Assembly (NCBI GenBank): GCA_017694765.1
Contig: JADIML010000296.1
Span: 1-14,607, forward strand
Reading direction: 5' to 3'
Source of the DNA: Candidatus Scybalomonas excrementavium
GTDB lineage: Bacteria > Bacillota > Clostridia > Lachnospirales > Lachnospiraceae
Length of the DNA: 14,607 nucleotides
Shown here: positions 7,779 to 14,510 of the stretch, piece by piece
Layout: each line of letters begins with the position of its first letter
How positions within the stretch are numbered: position 1 is the first letter of the stretch
Made by a program: the position numbers and the translations under genes
The notes under the pieces: generated by a model
The model's input: only the letters and a program-made list of their open reading frames with translations
Databases searched by the model: none
What the model was told of the DNA's origin: nothing

Positions 7779-9797
7779 TTAACACGATTCTAATATCATC
7801 ACTTCTTTAGCAGGAATCGTAACAATTTCTCCCTCGTTATAGGTTTTTCCTGTTAAAAGATCAACTTTTGTCTTTGGCATCACAAATGTTTCTTCTATCT
7901 CATTATGATTAAGAACAAATAGATAACGTTTCTCTCCTTTTATACGCTCTGTAGCTTCGATACCAACACCTTCCACTTCTAACACTGGTCGAACGCCTTT
8001 TTCTTCTAAACGCTCTTTTAAAAATGTTCGATAAAAATCTTCACTGGATCTCGTTCCTATGTAATAGGCTTTTCCTTTTCCGTACTCATTCACTGTTATA
8101 ACAGGATGATTGGCATAAAAATCTTTTTCATAGGTTGCCAATGATTTTGCCCCTTCTAAATGCATAATGTCACATAATAATTTTGCTTCATATTCTTTTC
8201 CTTCATATATAAAAGCGTTTGTAGTTTCTGCTGGAAGAGCATCGATTTCCTCTACCCAAATGCCTAAAATATCTCTTAAGTGTCCTGGATATCCACCTGT
8301 AATAACAAGATCATATTCATCTACAATTCCACTAAAAAAAGTAGTAATAAAAGTCCCACCATTTTTTACATATTCTCGAATAGACTCATCATACGTTCCC
8401 TTTGTCATATAAAGAATTGGTGCAATGACAATTTCATATTTTGATAAATCATCGTGTACTCCTATTAGATCTATAGAGTAATTTTGCTCTTCTAATGCAC
8501 GATAATATCCAAAAACTTCATCTAAATATTTTAAATCACAACTTGGACCAGCCGAATATTCTAATGCCCACCAGTTATCCCAATCTACCACAATGGCTAC
8601 TTTGGAATCCATAGTAGAACCTAATGTTTTGGAACCTAATGTCTTTAATTCTTCTCCTAGTTTTGCAATCTCACGAAATACTCTCGTATTTTCATGTCCA
8701 ACATGGTCAATCACTGCTCCATGATATTTCTCACAAGCACCAATACTTCTTCTCATTTGAAAAAATAGAATTGCATCTGCCCCATGAGCCATCGCTTGAT
8801 AACTCCAAAGTCGCATAACATTTGGTCTTTTTAACGCATTATAGGCTAACCAGTTAGTAACACTTGGCGTCTGTTCCATCAATACAAATGGTTGACCACC
8901 TTTAATTCCACGCATAATATCATGATTCATAGCAATTCTCGCATAAGGATCTTCGTTGGCTGGATAGTTATCCCATGAAATAAAATCCATTTCGTTTGCC
9001 CACATCTGATAATCCAATGGTTTATAAAATCCCATAAGATTTGTTGTAATTTTTGCATCAGGAATCACCGATTTAATCGCCTCATACTCTGCTTTAAAAC
9101 AGTGAAGCATCCCTTCAGAATTAAATCTTCGATAATCAAGAGAGATTCCTTGAAACGTTGTTCTATTTTCTGCAAAATGTTCACTTAATAAATTTGGAAG
9201 CACAATTTCATCCCATTCATAAAATGTATGTCCCCAAAAGGCAGTATTCCAAGCGCGGTTTAATTCTTCGATTGTCTGATATTTATCCTTTAACCAAACA
9301 CGAAATGCCTTCTCACAGTTTTCACAGTAACATTCCCCACCATATTCGTTAGAAACATGCCATGCCACGATACACTCTCTATCTTGATAATGCTCTGCTA
9401 ATTTTTTTGCTAAACGCACAGAATATTTTTGGTAAGTTGGACTATTTTGGCAAGAATTATGACGGCTTCCAAATTTACGTTTCATACCATTAAACTCTGT
9501 TCGTAAAATATCTGGATACTTCTTTGCCATCCAAGCTGGATGTGCTGCTGTAGACGTAGCCATACATACCCTTAGCCCATTTTTCTCTACTAAATCCATA
9601 ACTTTATCTAATTTTTCAAAACAATATGTATTCTCATCTGGCTGTAAACTTGCCCAAGAAAACACATTCAATGTAACAATATCAATCCCTGCTAGAGCAA
9701 AGAGTCTCATATCTTCTTCCCAAACATCTTCACTCCATTGTTCTGGGTTATAATCTCCACCATATAATACTTTCTCAATTCGTTCATCATAAATCAT
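7779..9797 (-). CDS. GH42 beta-galactosidase
   Basis: This 672-aa protein is a typical GH42 beta-galactosidase, a retaining enzyme that cuts terminal beta-D-galactose. The N-terminal TIM barrel opens with LYGGDYNPEQW. The acid/base is Glu151 in HVSNEYGG and the nucleophile is Glu308 in LMEQTPS. Four cysteines (about 116, 156, 158, 161; the last three in ECYCENCEK) match the structural zinc site of this family. A trimerisation-type domain (about 395-600) and a small C-terminal beta domain follow, the latter ending in ETFVMPKTKVDLLTG-like sequence. The ATG at 9797 is preferred because GGGAG lies 8 nt upstream. An ATG seven codons earlier at 9818 has a weaker, closer AAGGA and cannot be excluded. 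No signal peptide is seen. As first gene of the operon it probably removes galactose after fucose and acetyl groups are gone, but lactose-type or arabinogalactan substrates are possible. Confidence 0.93.
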   Translation of the reverse strand: MIYDERIEKVLYGGDYNPEQWSEDVWEEDMRLFALAGIDIVTLNVFSWASLQPDENTYCFEKLDKVMDLVEKNGLRVCMATSTAAHPAWMAKKYPDILRTEFNGMKRKFGSRHNSCQNSPTYQKYSVRLAKKLAEHYQDRECIVAWHVSNEYGGECYCENCEKAFRVWLKDKYQTIEELNRAWNTAFWGHTFYEWDEIVLPNLLSEHFAENRTTFQGISLDYRRFNSEGMLHCFKAEYEAIKSVIPDAKITTNLMGFYKPLDYQMWANEMDFISWDNYPANEDPYARIAMNHDIMRGIKGGQPFVLMEQTPSVTNWLAYNALKRPNVMRLWSYQAMAHGADAILFFQMRRSIGACEKYHGAVIDHVGHENTRVFREIAKLGEELKTLGSKTLGSTMDSKVAIVVDWDNWWALEYSAGPSCDLKYLDEVFGYYRALEEQNYSIDLIGVHDDLSKYEIVIAPILYMTKGTYDESIREYVKNGGTFITTFFSGIVDEYDLVITGGYPGHLRDILGIWVEEIDALPAETTNAFIYEGKEYEAKLLCDIMHLEGAKSLATYEKDFYANHPVITVNEYGKGKAYYIGTRSSEDFYRTFLKERLEEKGVRPVLEVEGVGIEATERIKGEKRYLFVLNHNEIEETFVMPKTKVDLLTGKTYNEGEIVTIPAKEVMILESC

Positions 9798-9856
9798 TCT
9801 GCTGTCTCCCTTCTTCATCCATTCCTTTTTTAATCATAGATTTCTTTCATACTAGC

Positions 9857-9885
9857 ATTGTTTTTTTGTTATGAATACCAGTCAA
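9857..9885 (-). promoter_or_regulatory. Candidate promoter of the GH42-GDSL-GH95-esterase operon
   Basis: Read on the - strand, TTGACT (9880-9885) is separated by 17 bp from AACAAT (9857-9862), about 60 nt upstream of the GH42 start. The -35 is good and the -10 matches only 4 of 6 positions, which would fit a promoter that needs an activator such as the YesN-like protein. No clear operator, direct repeat or catabolite-response element was recognised next to it. Confidence 0.3.
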
Positions 9886-10000
9886 ATTCGATATAAATTA
9901 CTATCATTATTGGAGTTCGGATAGAGAAGTGAAAAATAGGAATATGACTTATAGGATTTTAAGGATTGCAAGAGATTTACAACATAATGTTCTAGAGAAT

Positions 10001-10047
10001 AAAAAAATAAGCCACACATGAGTATCTCTTCTCTTGCATGGCTTATT
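10001..10047 (-). terminator. Rho-independent terminator of the cas operon
   Basis: Arms at 10039-10047 and 10006-10014 form a 9-bp perfect stem (AATAAGCCA with TGGCTTATT). On the - strand this is followed directly by a run of seven T. The loop is about 24 nt and contains CATG on both sides, which may extend the pairing. It lies about 75 nt after the cas5 stop, so it marks the end of the cas transcript. There is no U-tract on the + strand side. Confidence 0.8.
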
Positions 10048-10120
10048 GTCTAATCTACTAAATTACAACATGCTCTAAACTGTCTAAAATGTCAGCATAA
10101 GAGCCATCTTTCTATTCTTT

Positions 10121-10849
10121 TTATATCAATATTATATTTTTACCTTCTACCTCATAAATTGGAACTATACTTTCTTTAATCGGTTGATTTGTATAAATCA
10201 ATTTTGTTAATTGGTATGTATTTACATTTTCTTTTAAACCAATGGGTAATTCTTCTTCATAGCGAAATAGTAATTCTTCCATTTCCTCTTCTTCAAAATC
10301 TGACTCTAATTCTACATTATCTTTTGGCATAAGGCTATGAATCGTTATGCCCTCTTCTTTTTTTTCTATCCCCTCTAAGTCAATTGGATTCCAAATCTCT
10401 GCTGGATGATCATTTTTTCCTAAATAAGGGATATAAATGCATTTTCTCTTTAAAATAGAATCAGCTAATTGCTCGCTCGCTTCGTCAACTACTGCAAAAT
10501 AAATGTCCCATTCTGGATTTTCAATCCACTGTTCCTTTACAATAAGATTCCCCCCTTGTTCAAAAGAAGCATAACCTACAGAATTATTAAACACTTGGAT
10601 CTTCTTTGCAAAAATACCATATTTACTTTTTGGAATAATTGCTAACTTTAAATCCTTTAACTTCTCATAAAACTCCGGATATGATTTTCCCTTTTGAGAT
10701 TCATAACCTTGATATCCCAAAATTGCTCCAAACATTCCTAATAAAGCAACCTTATGAATCTGGTTATATGTAAAATAAATATAAGAATTCACATCTGGTT
10801 TTTTAAAAAATGCGTGCTCTCCTTTTAATGTGAATTTTACGATTCTCAT
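10121..10849 (-). CDS. cas5: Type I-B CRISPR-associated protein Cas5
   Basis: This 242-aa RAMP protein is the Cas5 subunit that holds the 5' handle of the crRNA at the foot of the Cascade complex. The N-terminus (KFTLKGEHAFFKKPDVN, then a Gly/Phe-rich LLGMFGAILGYQGY) is the characteristic Cas5 start. It precedes a central beta-rich region and an acidic stretch around residues 190-200. Its length fits Cas5 of subtype I-B. It starts 3 nt after the cas7 stop, with a GAGGTG ribosome binding site overlapping that stop, so translation is probably coupled. In complete I-B operons cas3 normally follows; here the next features are a terminator and then the glycan operon, so cas5 is the last gene. Confidence 0.9.
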   Translation of the reverse strand: MRIVKFTLKGEHAFFKKPDVNSYIYFTYNQIHKVALLGMFGAILGYQGYESQKGKSYPEFYEKLKDLKLAIIPKSKYGIFAKKIQVFNNSVGYASFEQGGNLIVKEQWIENPEWDIYFAVVDEASEQLADSILKRKCIYIPYLGKNDHPAEIWNPIDLEGIEKKEEGITIHSLMPKDNVELESDFEEEEMEELLFRYEEELPIGLKENVNTYQLTKLIYTNQPIKESIVPIYEVEGKNIILI

Positions 10850-10852
10850 ATT

Positions 10853-11776
10853 TTACACCTCTTTCTGTGTAAAGATATGATAACATTTCACTCCCTCAAT
10901 ATCGGTTTCAATTTCTGTTGTAGATGGATTATAATAAATTTCCACCTTTTCGATCTGCTCTTTCATTTCATTTAATAAACTTCCACAGAGAACGGAAATC
11001 TTATTTTTATCTTCTCCTTTTTCAAAGAGAATCATACTTGTTAAATTTGGTAAATAACAGTCAGGTGCTGTTTCTACAAAAAGACCAAACTCATTTTCAC
11101 AACCTTCTTTTGCATTGGTCGCATAAGAAGTAGCTGCAACTAAAGAGGTTGTCTTAAATGTTTCATAATCTTCTTCTGTATATCCTTCCGTTATCCCTAA
11201 TTCTACATACTCTTTATATGCAAGAGGATTCACAGAAAATGGATAAAAATAATGAGCTTCATCACTTACAATTTTTGTTCCAAGGGTGGAGTTTTTTGCA
11301 TCTTCCACTTTTGAATCGCGAAATGGAGATAAAATTTGTTGCTCTTGAGCCTCTGATTCCTCATAATAGTTCATCCCCTGTCCAAACTGAACTGCGCCTG
11401 TAATAGAAATATTATTTTTTTCTTCTGCAAAAGTTGCTCCAAAGTTTTTTACATCAATCGCTTGAAATAGATTTTTAATAACTTCTTTTGGCTCTTTACA
11501 ATCTTTCAAATCTTTTACACCAAAAATAAATTCATATCGCTCTTTTAAACTTCTAGGAACTAAATTTCCTGTCTTATTTTCAAAATGTAACGATTTTATA
11601 TATAATACTTTTTCTCCCTGTTGCTCCCACATTTTCTTCATTGGATACTTAAATGCTTTATCACTTCCAAAAATTTTCCCTTCACTTGTACTCTTTGGAT
11701 ATCCTGTAAAATCTGCATTCCAATTAGACATAATAGAAGAAATCCCTAAAACTCCATACACTCTCTTATTCATCAT
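10853..11776 (-). CDS. cas7: Type I-B CRISPR-associated protein Cas7 (Csh2 family)
   Basis: This 307-aa protein is the backbone subunit of the type I-B Cascade, present in several copies along the crRNA spacer. The opening RVYGVLGISSIMSNWNADFTG, the GAVQFGQGMNYYEE segment, the IVSDEAHYFYPFSVNP segment and the length match the Csh2 group of Cas7 proteins. The first of two consecutive ATG codons is chosen: AGGAGG lies 9 nt upstream, inside the last codons and stop of cas8b, and the genes are 4 nt apart. Nothing looks truncated. It is expected to assemble with the neighbouring Cas8b, Cas11b, Cas5 and Cas6 products. Confidence 0.92.
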   Translation of the reverse strand: MMNKRVYGVLGISSIMSNWNADFTGYPKSTSEGKIFGSDKAFKYPMKKMWEQQGEKVLYIKSLHFENKTGNLVPRSLKERYEFIFGVKDLKDCKEPKEVIKNLFQAIDVKNFGATFAEEKNNISITGAVQFGQGMNYYEESEAQEQQILSPFRDSKVEDAKNSTLGTKIVSDEAHYFYPFSVNPLAYKEYVELGITEGYTEEDYETFKTTSLVAATSYATNAKEGCENEFGLFVETAPDCYLPNLTSMILFEKGEDKNKISVLCGSLLNEMKEQIEKVEIYYNPSTTEIETDIEGVKCYHIFTQKEV

Positions 11777-11780
11777 AATA

Positions 11781-12185
11781 TTATTCCTCCTCCACTTTTT
11801 CTACACTATCTTTATTATTTTCTACTTTTGATTTCTCGTAAAATAAATTATCATCCGCAAAACCTGCTACAAGCCAAATTCTATCCAATTCCCATTCTTC
11901 TCTCACCTGTTGCAATCTTGCAAATGTTCTTTGAAAACGATTTTTAAGTTCAAAACTATAATTATATTTTTGATAAATACGCAATAATCGTTCCAAAAAT
12001 TGTTCTTTATTTTTGACATTTAAAAATGGATTGATCTCCGATGCTGGAACTGACTTTGCTTTACTAAGTGAAAATAAGTATGCAATCACTTGTCCAGCAG
12101 CATAATAATACTCTTCCTTAAATGTAAACTCCCAATCTTCCTTTTTATTAATCTTTTCACGAACACTTTGTCGTACTTTTGGCAT
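11781..12185 (-). CDS. cas11: Predicted internally translated small subunit Cas11b
   Basis: An in-frame ATG at codon 464 of cas8b is preceded by AAGGAGG with an ideal 8-nt spacer, predicting a separate 134-aa protein identical to the Cas8b C-terminus (starting MPKVRQSVREK). Independent translation of a small Cascade subunit from within cas8 is established for types I-B, I-C and I-D. Size, position and Shine-Dalgarno quality fit that rule here. The product would line the inner face of the complex, contacting the target strand. The existence of the protein is inferred and not shown by the sequence alone. Confidence 0.7.
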   Translation of the reverse strand: MPKVRQSVREKINKKEDWEFTFKEEYYYAAGQVIAYLFSLSKAKSVPASEINPFLNVKNKEQFLERLLRIYQKYNYSFELKNRFQRTFARLQQVREEWELDRIWLVAGFADDNLFYEKSKVENNKDSVEKVEEE

Positions 12186-13574
12186 CTTGATCTCCTCCTT
12201 CTCATCATTCCAATAGTTTAGTAATGCCCAACGTAAATTAAGCTGTTCTCTTAACTTCTTTTTCTTTCCAAAGTCATTTTCTTCTGCTGTTAAAACATTA
12301 TGAATCAAATCCCACATAAGAGGTTTCATCATACCTATTAGCTTTACCTCTTGATTTGTATGAAAATAAGTAAAAATTCTATCTCTTGCTGTTAAAATAC
12401 TCTGTTTTAATACAGAATCATATAAAGTAATATCTTTCGCATCGGTAAAATAATTGCTTGTTAACTTTCCATTAAAAAATATCATATTAATTTTAGACTC
12501 TATGTCACCAATAGTTTTTGCTGATTCTGGAGTCAATATATCCTCTTTTTTTAATCCAAAATAGTTGATATAACTAAATGTTTTCTTCATATTACTATTA
12601 AATTTTACAACCTGCTCTACTCGATGAATTTCCACTTCTTTTCCTTTTTGAATCCGTAGAAAACAACCATTTTCAATGGACTGTGGTTTTTCTCCACTTC
12701 GATAAGCATCAATTCTATTTCCCTCAAAATCAATATAGACATTATACTTCCCAATAGAAGCTAGTCCCATTAAATAATCAAAAAATTGAGAACGCAGCAA
12801 AGCATCTTCTTGTGAAATCAAACATGGTACTTTTTCATTTCGACTCAAATGTCCTAAAAAAGGTTTCTTACCATTCATGTTTAAGTTATCATTTGGAAGT
12901 CCCCATATCTCTCCATCTACTTCTACATTAAAGTCATTACTATTAAAAATATTAGGTAATAGGTACCGTTTTCCTTCTTTCTCATATAATTGTTTCGTAG
13001 CATTTTTATCTTCTAATATGAAAAATAGCTTTAGATAATCTTTTTTATCAGAATATTGGAGTTCTGAAAAATCGAAGTTCGATATCCACTCTTTTATTTC
13101 TAATAAAAATTCTCGATCTAACTCTCCAATTAATTCTACTGTTTTATCAAATATTTTTCTTGCATTTCCTTTTTTATACTTTAATGTTAGATCTTCTAAT
13201 ATTTTATAATAGCCTTCTATAATCTCCTTTGTAACCTTTCCATCTTTTAAAGCATCTTTCTTTACAAAGAAGGTTAAATAATTATTGGAATGAATTTGTT
13301 TTTTGGGATCAATTGGTTTATTCATTTCTAGCAACTTGCTATTATAATCTAGGAATTTCATAAACTCGTACCGCTCGTCCATTTCCCCTATGATTTCTTT
13401 TTTCTTTTTGTCATAAGAAATCTCTAAAGGTTCATCCAGTTCAAACGTATGCTCTGCTTTTCTTGTAATCAAATAATAAGTTCCATCTTTAGGAACATAT
13501 TGATCAAGGATTAACGTTTCCCCATCCGGTTGTTGTAACTGATTTTTAAATACATCAATACATTCTTGTAACAT
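11781..13574 (-). CDS. cas8b: Type I-B Cascade large subunit Cas8b (Csh1 family)
   Basis: This 597-aa protein sits in the large-subunit position between cas6 and cas7, and its length and sequence style match Csh1/Cas8b. In type I complexes this subunit recognises the PAM and recruits Cas3. No zinc-binding cysteine cluster is visible; there are only three cysteines. The C-terminal 130 residues are helical and charged, as expected for the fused small-subunit region. The ATG at 13574 has AGGAGG 14 nt upstream, a longer spacer than usual; no closer in-frame start exists. The stop overlaps the cas7 ribosome binding site. The gap to cas6 is unusually wide (165 bp) and holds a possible repeat element, so this gene may depend on read-through from cas6 or on an unrecognised internal promoter. 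Confidence 0.85.
   Translation of the reverse strand: MLQECIDVFKNQLQQPDGETLILDQYVPKDGTYYLITRKAEHTFELDEPLEISYDKKKKEIIGEMDERYEFMKFLDYNSKLLEMNKPIDPKKQIHSNNYLTFFVKKDALKDGKVTKEIIEGYYKILEDLTLKYKKGNARKIFDKTVELIGELDREFLLEIKEWISNFDFSELQYSDKKDYLKLFFILEDKNATKQLYEKEGKRYLLPNIFNSNDFNVEVDGEIWGLPNDNLNMNGKKPFLGHLSRNEKVPCLISQEDALLRSQFFDYLMGLASIGKYNVYIDFEGNRIDAYRSGEKPQSIENGCFLRIQKGKEVEIHRVEQVVKFNSNMKKTFSYINYFGLKKEDILTPESAKTIGDIESKINMIFFNGKLTSNYFTDAKDITLYDSVLKQSILTARDRIFTYFHTNQEVKLIGMMKPLMWDLIHNVLTAEENDFGKKKKLREQLNLRWALLNYWNDEKEEIKMPKVRQSVREKINKKEDWEFTFKEEYYYAAGQVIAYLFSLSKAKSVPASEINPFLNVKNKEQFLERLLRIYQKYNYSFELKNRFQRTFARLQQVREEWELDRIWLVAGFADDNLFYEKSKVENNKDSVEKVEEE
12194..12200 (-). promoter_or_regulatory. Internal Shine-Dalgarno sequence for Cas11b
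   Basis: AAGGAGG lies within the cas8b codons for Lys-Glu-Glu, 8 nt before the internal ATG at 12185. The codon choice AAG GAG GAG, in a gene that otherwise favours AAA and GAA, suggests selection for ribosome binding. It is a better placed site than the one of full-length cas8b. Confidence 0.7.
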
Positions 13575-13612
13575 TCTTTACTTTTATACCTCCTATCTAT
13601 ATAAGTTATATT

Positions 13613-13722
13613 TTAATATTGTACTTCAATAAAAATACTCTTTATGAATTTCTCATTTCCTTCGACAGATAACTTAAACTCCTGCTAACATAATCGGTTC
13701 TTGTTATCTTCACATAGAGCAT
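13613..13722 (-). repeat. Possible dispersed intergenic element between cas6 and cas8b
   Basis: The 165-bp cas6-cas8b gap contains two overlapping, protein-like mini-frames on the - strand. The first (13642-13722, 26 codons) starts MLYVKITRTDYVSRSL. The second (13613-13684, 23 codons) reads through LSVEGNEKFIKSIFIEVQY to a stop. They would join through a single frameshift. An AGATAAC/GTTATCT inverted pair lies inside. The composition looks like a compact element dropped into an otherwise tightly packed operon. I associate similar short strings with hypothetical small proteins of Lachnospiraceae, but this could not be verified. It could equally be a relic gene, a small peptide gene, or chance. 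Confidence 0.35.
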
Positions 13723-13739
13723 CCTATTATCTTTCTTCT

Positions 13740-14450
13740 TTAAAGATAGCGATATCCCATAAAGGAAGCCCCTCTACTATTTAAATCTCCAAGTCCCGTT
13801 GCCAACATCATATAAGCAACTTCTTGTGCTTGCTCATTATTGGAAATAAAAAGTTCTAGCTTATCCCCTGGCAATATAATATTTTTATATGGAAATGGAA
13901 TCACTCCTTGATTTTTAAAAACAAGACTATCCCAAATTGGTAGACTTTCATCAGGTTCCTTTCCTGTGAAGTTACGATATTTCTTCCATAAATTTTTCTT
14001 TAATTGCTCCTCATATTCTTCAAGTGACAAACACTCTTTCCAATAGCAGTGTTCTTGTGTTTTTACAATCACTGGTGTTATCGTATATAACTTCTCAAAA
14101 AATCCTTTTTTAATTATACAAATCTCAGCTACTAACCCTTTCATTTCTTTTGTAGAATGATTGGAAAGATTCTCTAACAAATACTCTGCTAACTTTTGAT
14201 CCAATGTTCGAATTCGGAAGGCATATACTTTGTGTTTTTTATATAATCCATCTTTTTCCATTGGATAAAGTAAATCTGTTGTGTAACCTTTTAGTTTGTT
14301 TTCTTCATGAAACTCTTTGTAAATATCATCCTTGACTAAAATACTATCTACAAAATACGGAATACTTGTACTGGCTCGCTTTGCTGTCAACTCTTCAAAT
14401 AGGAAGACTTTTGTTATAATCTCATATACAATGAGTTTTTTGTTTTGCAT
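13740..14450 (-). CDS. cas6: CRISPR pre-crRNA endoribonuclease Cas6 (type I-B)
   Basis: This 236-aa RAMP-fold RNase cuts the CRISPR transcript within repeats and usually stays bound to the 3' handle. Landmarks are the N-terminal ferredoxin-like half with SILVKDD and EFHEENKLKGYT (His48 is a candidate catalytic residue), YPMEKDGLYKKHKVY, YTITPVIVK, and the C-terminal glycine-rich loop GLGDLNSRGASFMGYRYL. The last glycine of the usual GxG pair in that loop is serine here. The ATG has AAGGAG 8 nt upstream. It is the first gene of the visible operon. The 157 bp upstream to the window end contain no recognisable promoter or CRISPR array, so an array or more genes could lie just outside. Confidence 0.87.
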   Translation of the reverse strand: MQNKKLIVYEIITKVFLFEELTAKRASTSIPYFVDSILVKDDIYKEFHEENKLKGYTTDLLYPMEKDGLYKKHKVYAFRIRTLDQKLAEYLLENLSNHSTKEMKGLVAEICIIKKGFFEKLYTITPVIVKTQEHCYWKECLSLEEYEEQLKKNLWKKYRNFTGKEPDESLPIWDSLVFKNQGVIPFPYKNIILPGDKLELFISNNEQAQEVAYMMLATGLGDLNSRGASFMGYRYL

Positions 14451-14490
14451 TCTGCTATCTCCTTATAGTTTTTCTTACCGTTGCCAAAAA

Positions 14491-14510
14491 TCTATAAATA
14501 TCTATAAATC
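14491..14510. repeat. Tandem 10-bp repeat upstream of cas6
   Basis: TCTATAAATA is followed directly by TCTATAAATC, and the shared CTATAAAT core recurs at 14549-14556. The copies lie 40-100 bp upstream of cas6, where a promoter and regulator sites would be expected. They are too short and AT-rich to be CRISPR repeats. Confidence 0.4.

Larger units (their letters stand above)
9798..10120. other. Intergenic region between GH42 and cas5
   Basis: This roughly 320-bp gap separates the glycan operon from the cas operon. It holds the candidate glycan promoter, the cas terminator, and a short open frame (10058-10111, - strand) in phase with cas5 that may be a gene remnant. Two imperfect direct repeats sharing TTACAACAT (9977-9985 and 10063-10071) flank the terminator. 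I found no cas3, cas4, cas1 or cas2 sequence and no CRISPR repeat here. Confidence 0.6.

Noticed and set aside
8611..8642. Tandem 15-bp near-repeat inside GH42
   Set aside because: It encodes the TLGSKTLGS stretch, which resembles the normal sequence of GH42 proteins at this place, so it is not evidence of a recent duplication.
9916..9923. TTCGGATA shared with the window's last bases (14599-14606)
   Set aside because: It is an isolated 8-base match with no extended similarity; a chance match is the simplest explanation.
13599..13629. Internal promoter for cas8b (TTGAAG ... TTATAT)
   Set aside because: The 19-bp spacing and weak boxes are poor, and a start site there would fall on or past the AGGAGG ribosome binding site of cas8b.
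10121..14450. CRISPR-associated transposon (Tn7-like, type I-B CAST)
   Set aside because: The missing cas3 and adaptation genes fit, but no TnsA, TnsB, TnsC or TniQ gene, attachment site or tRNA is visible. It stays only a possibility for sequence outside the window.
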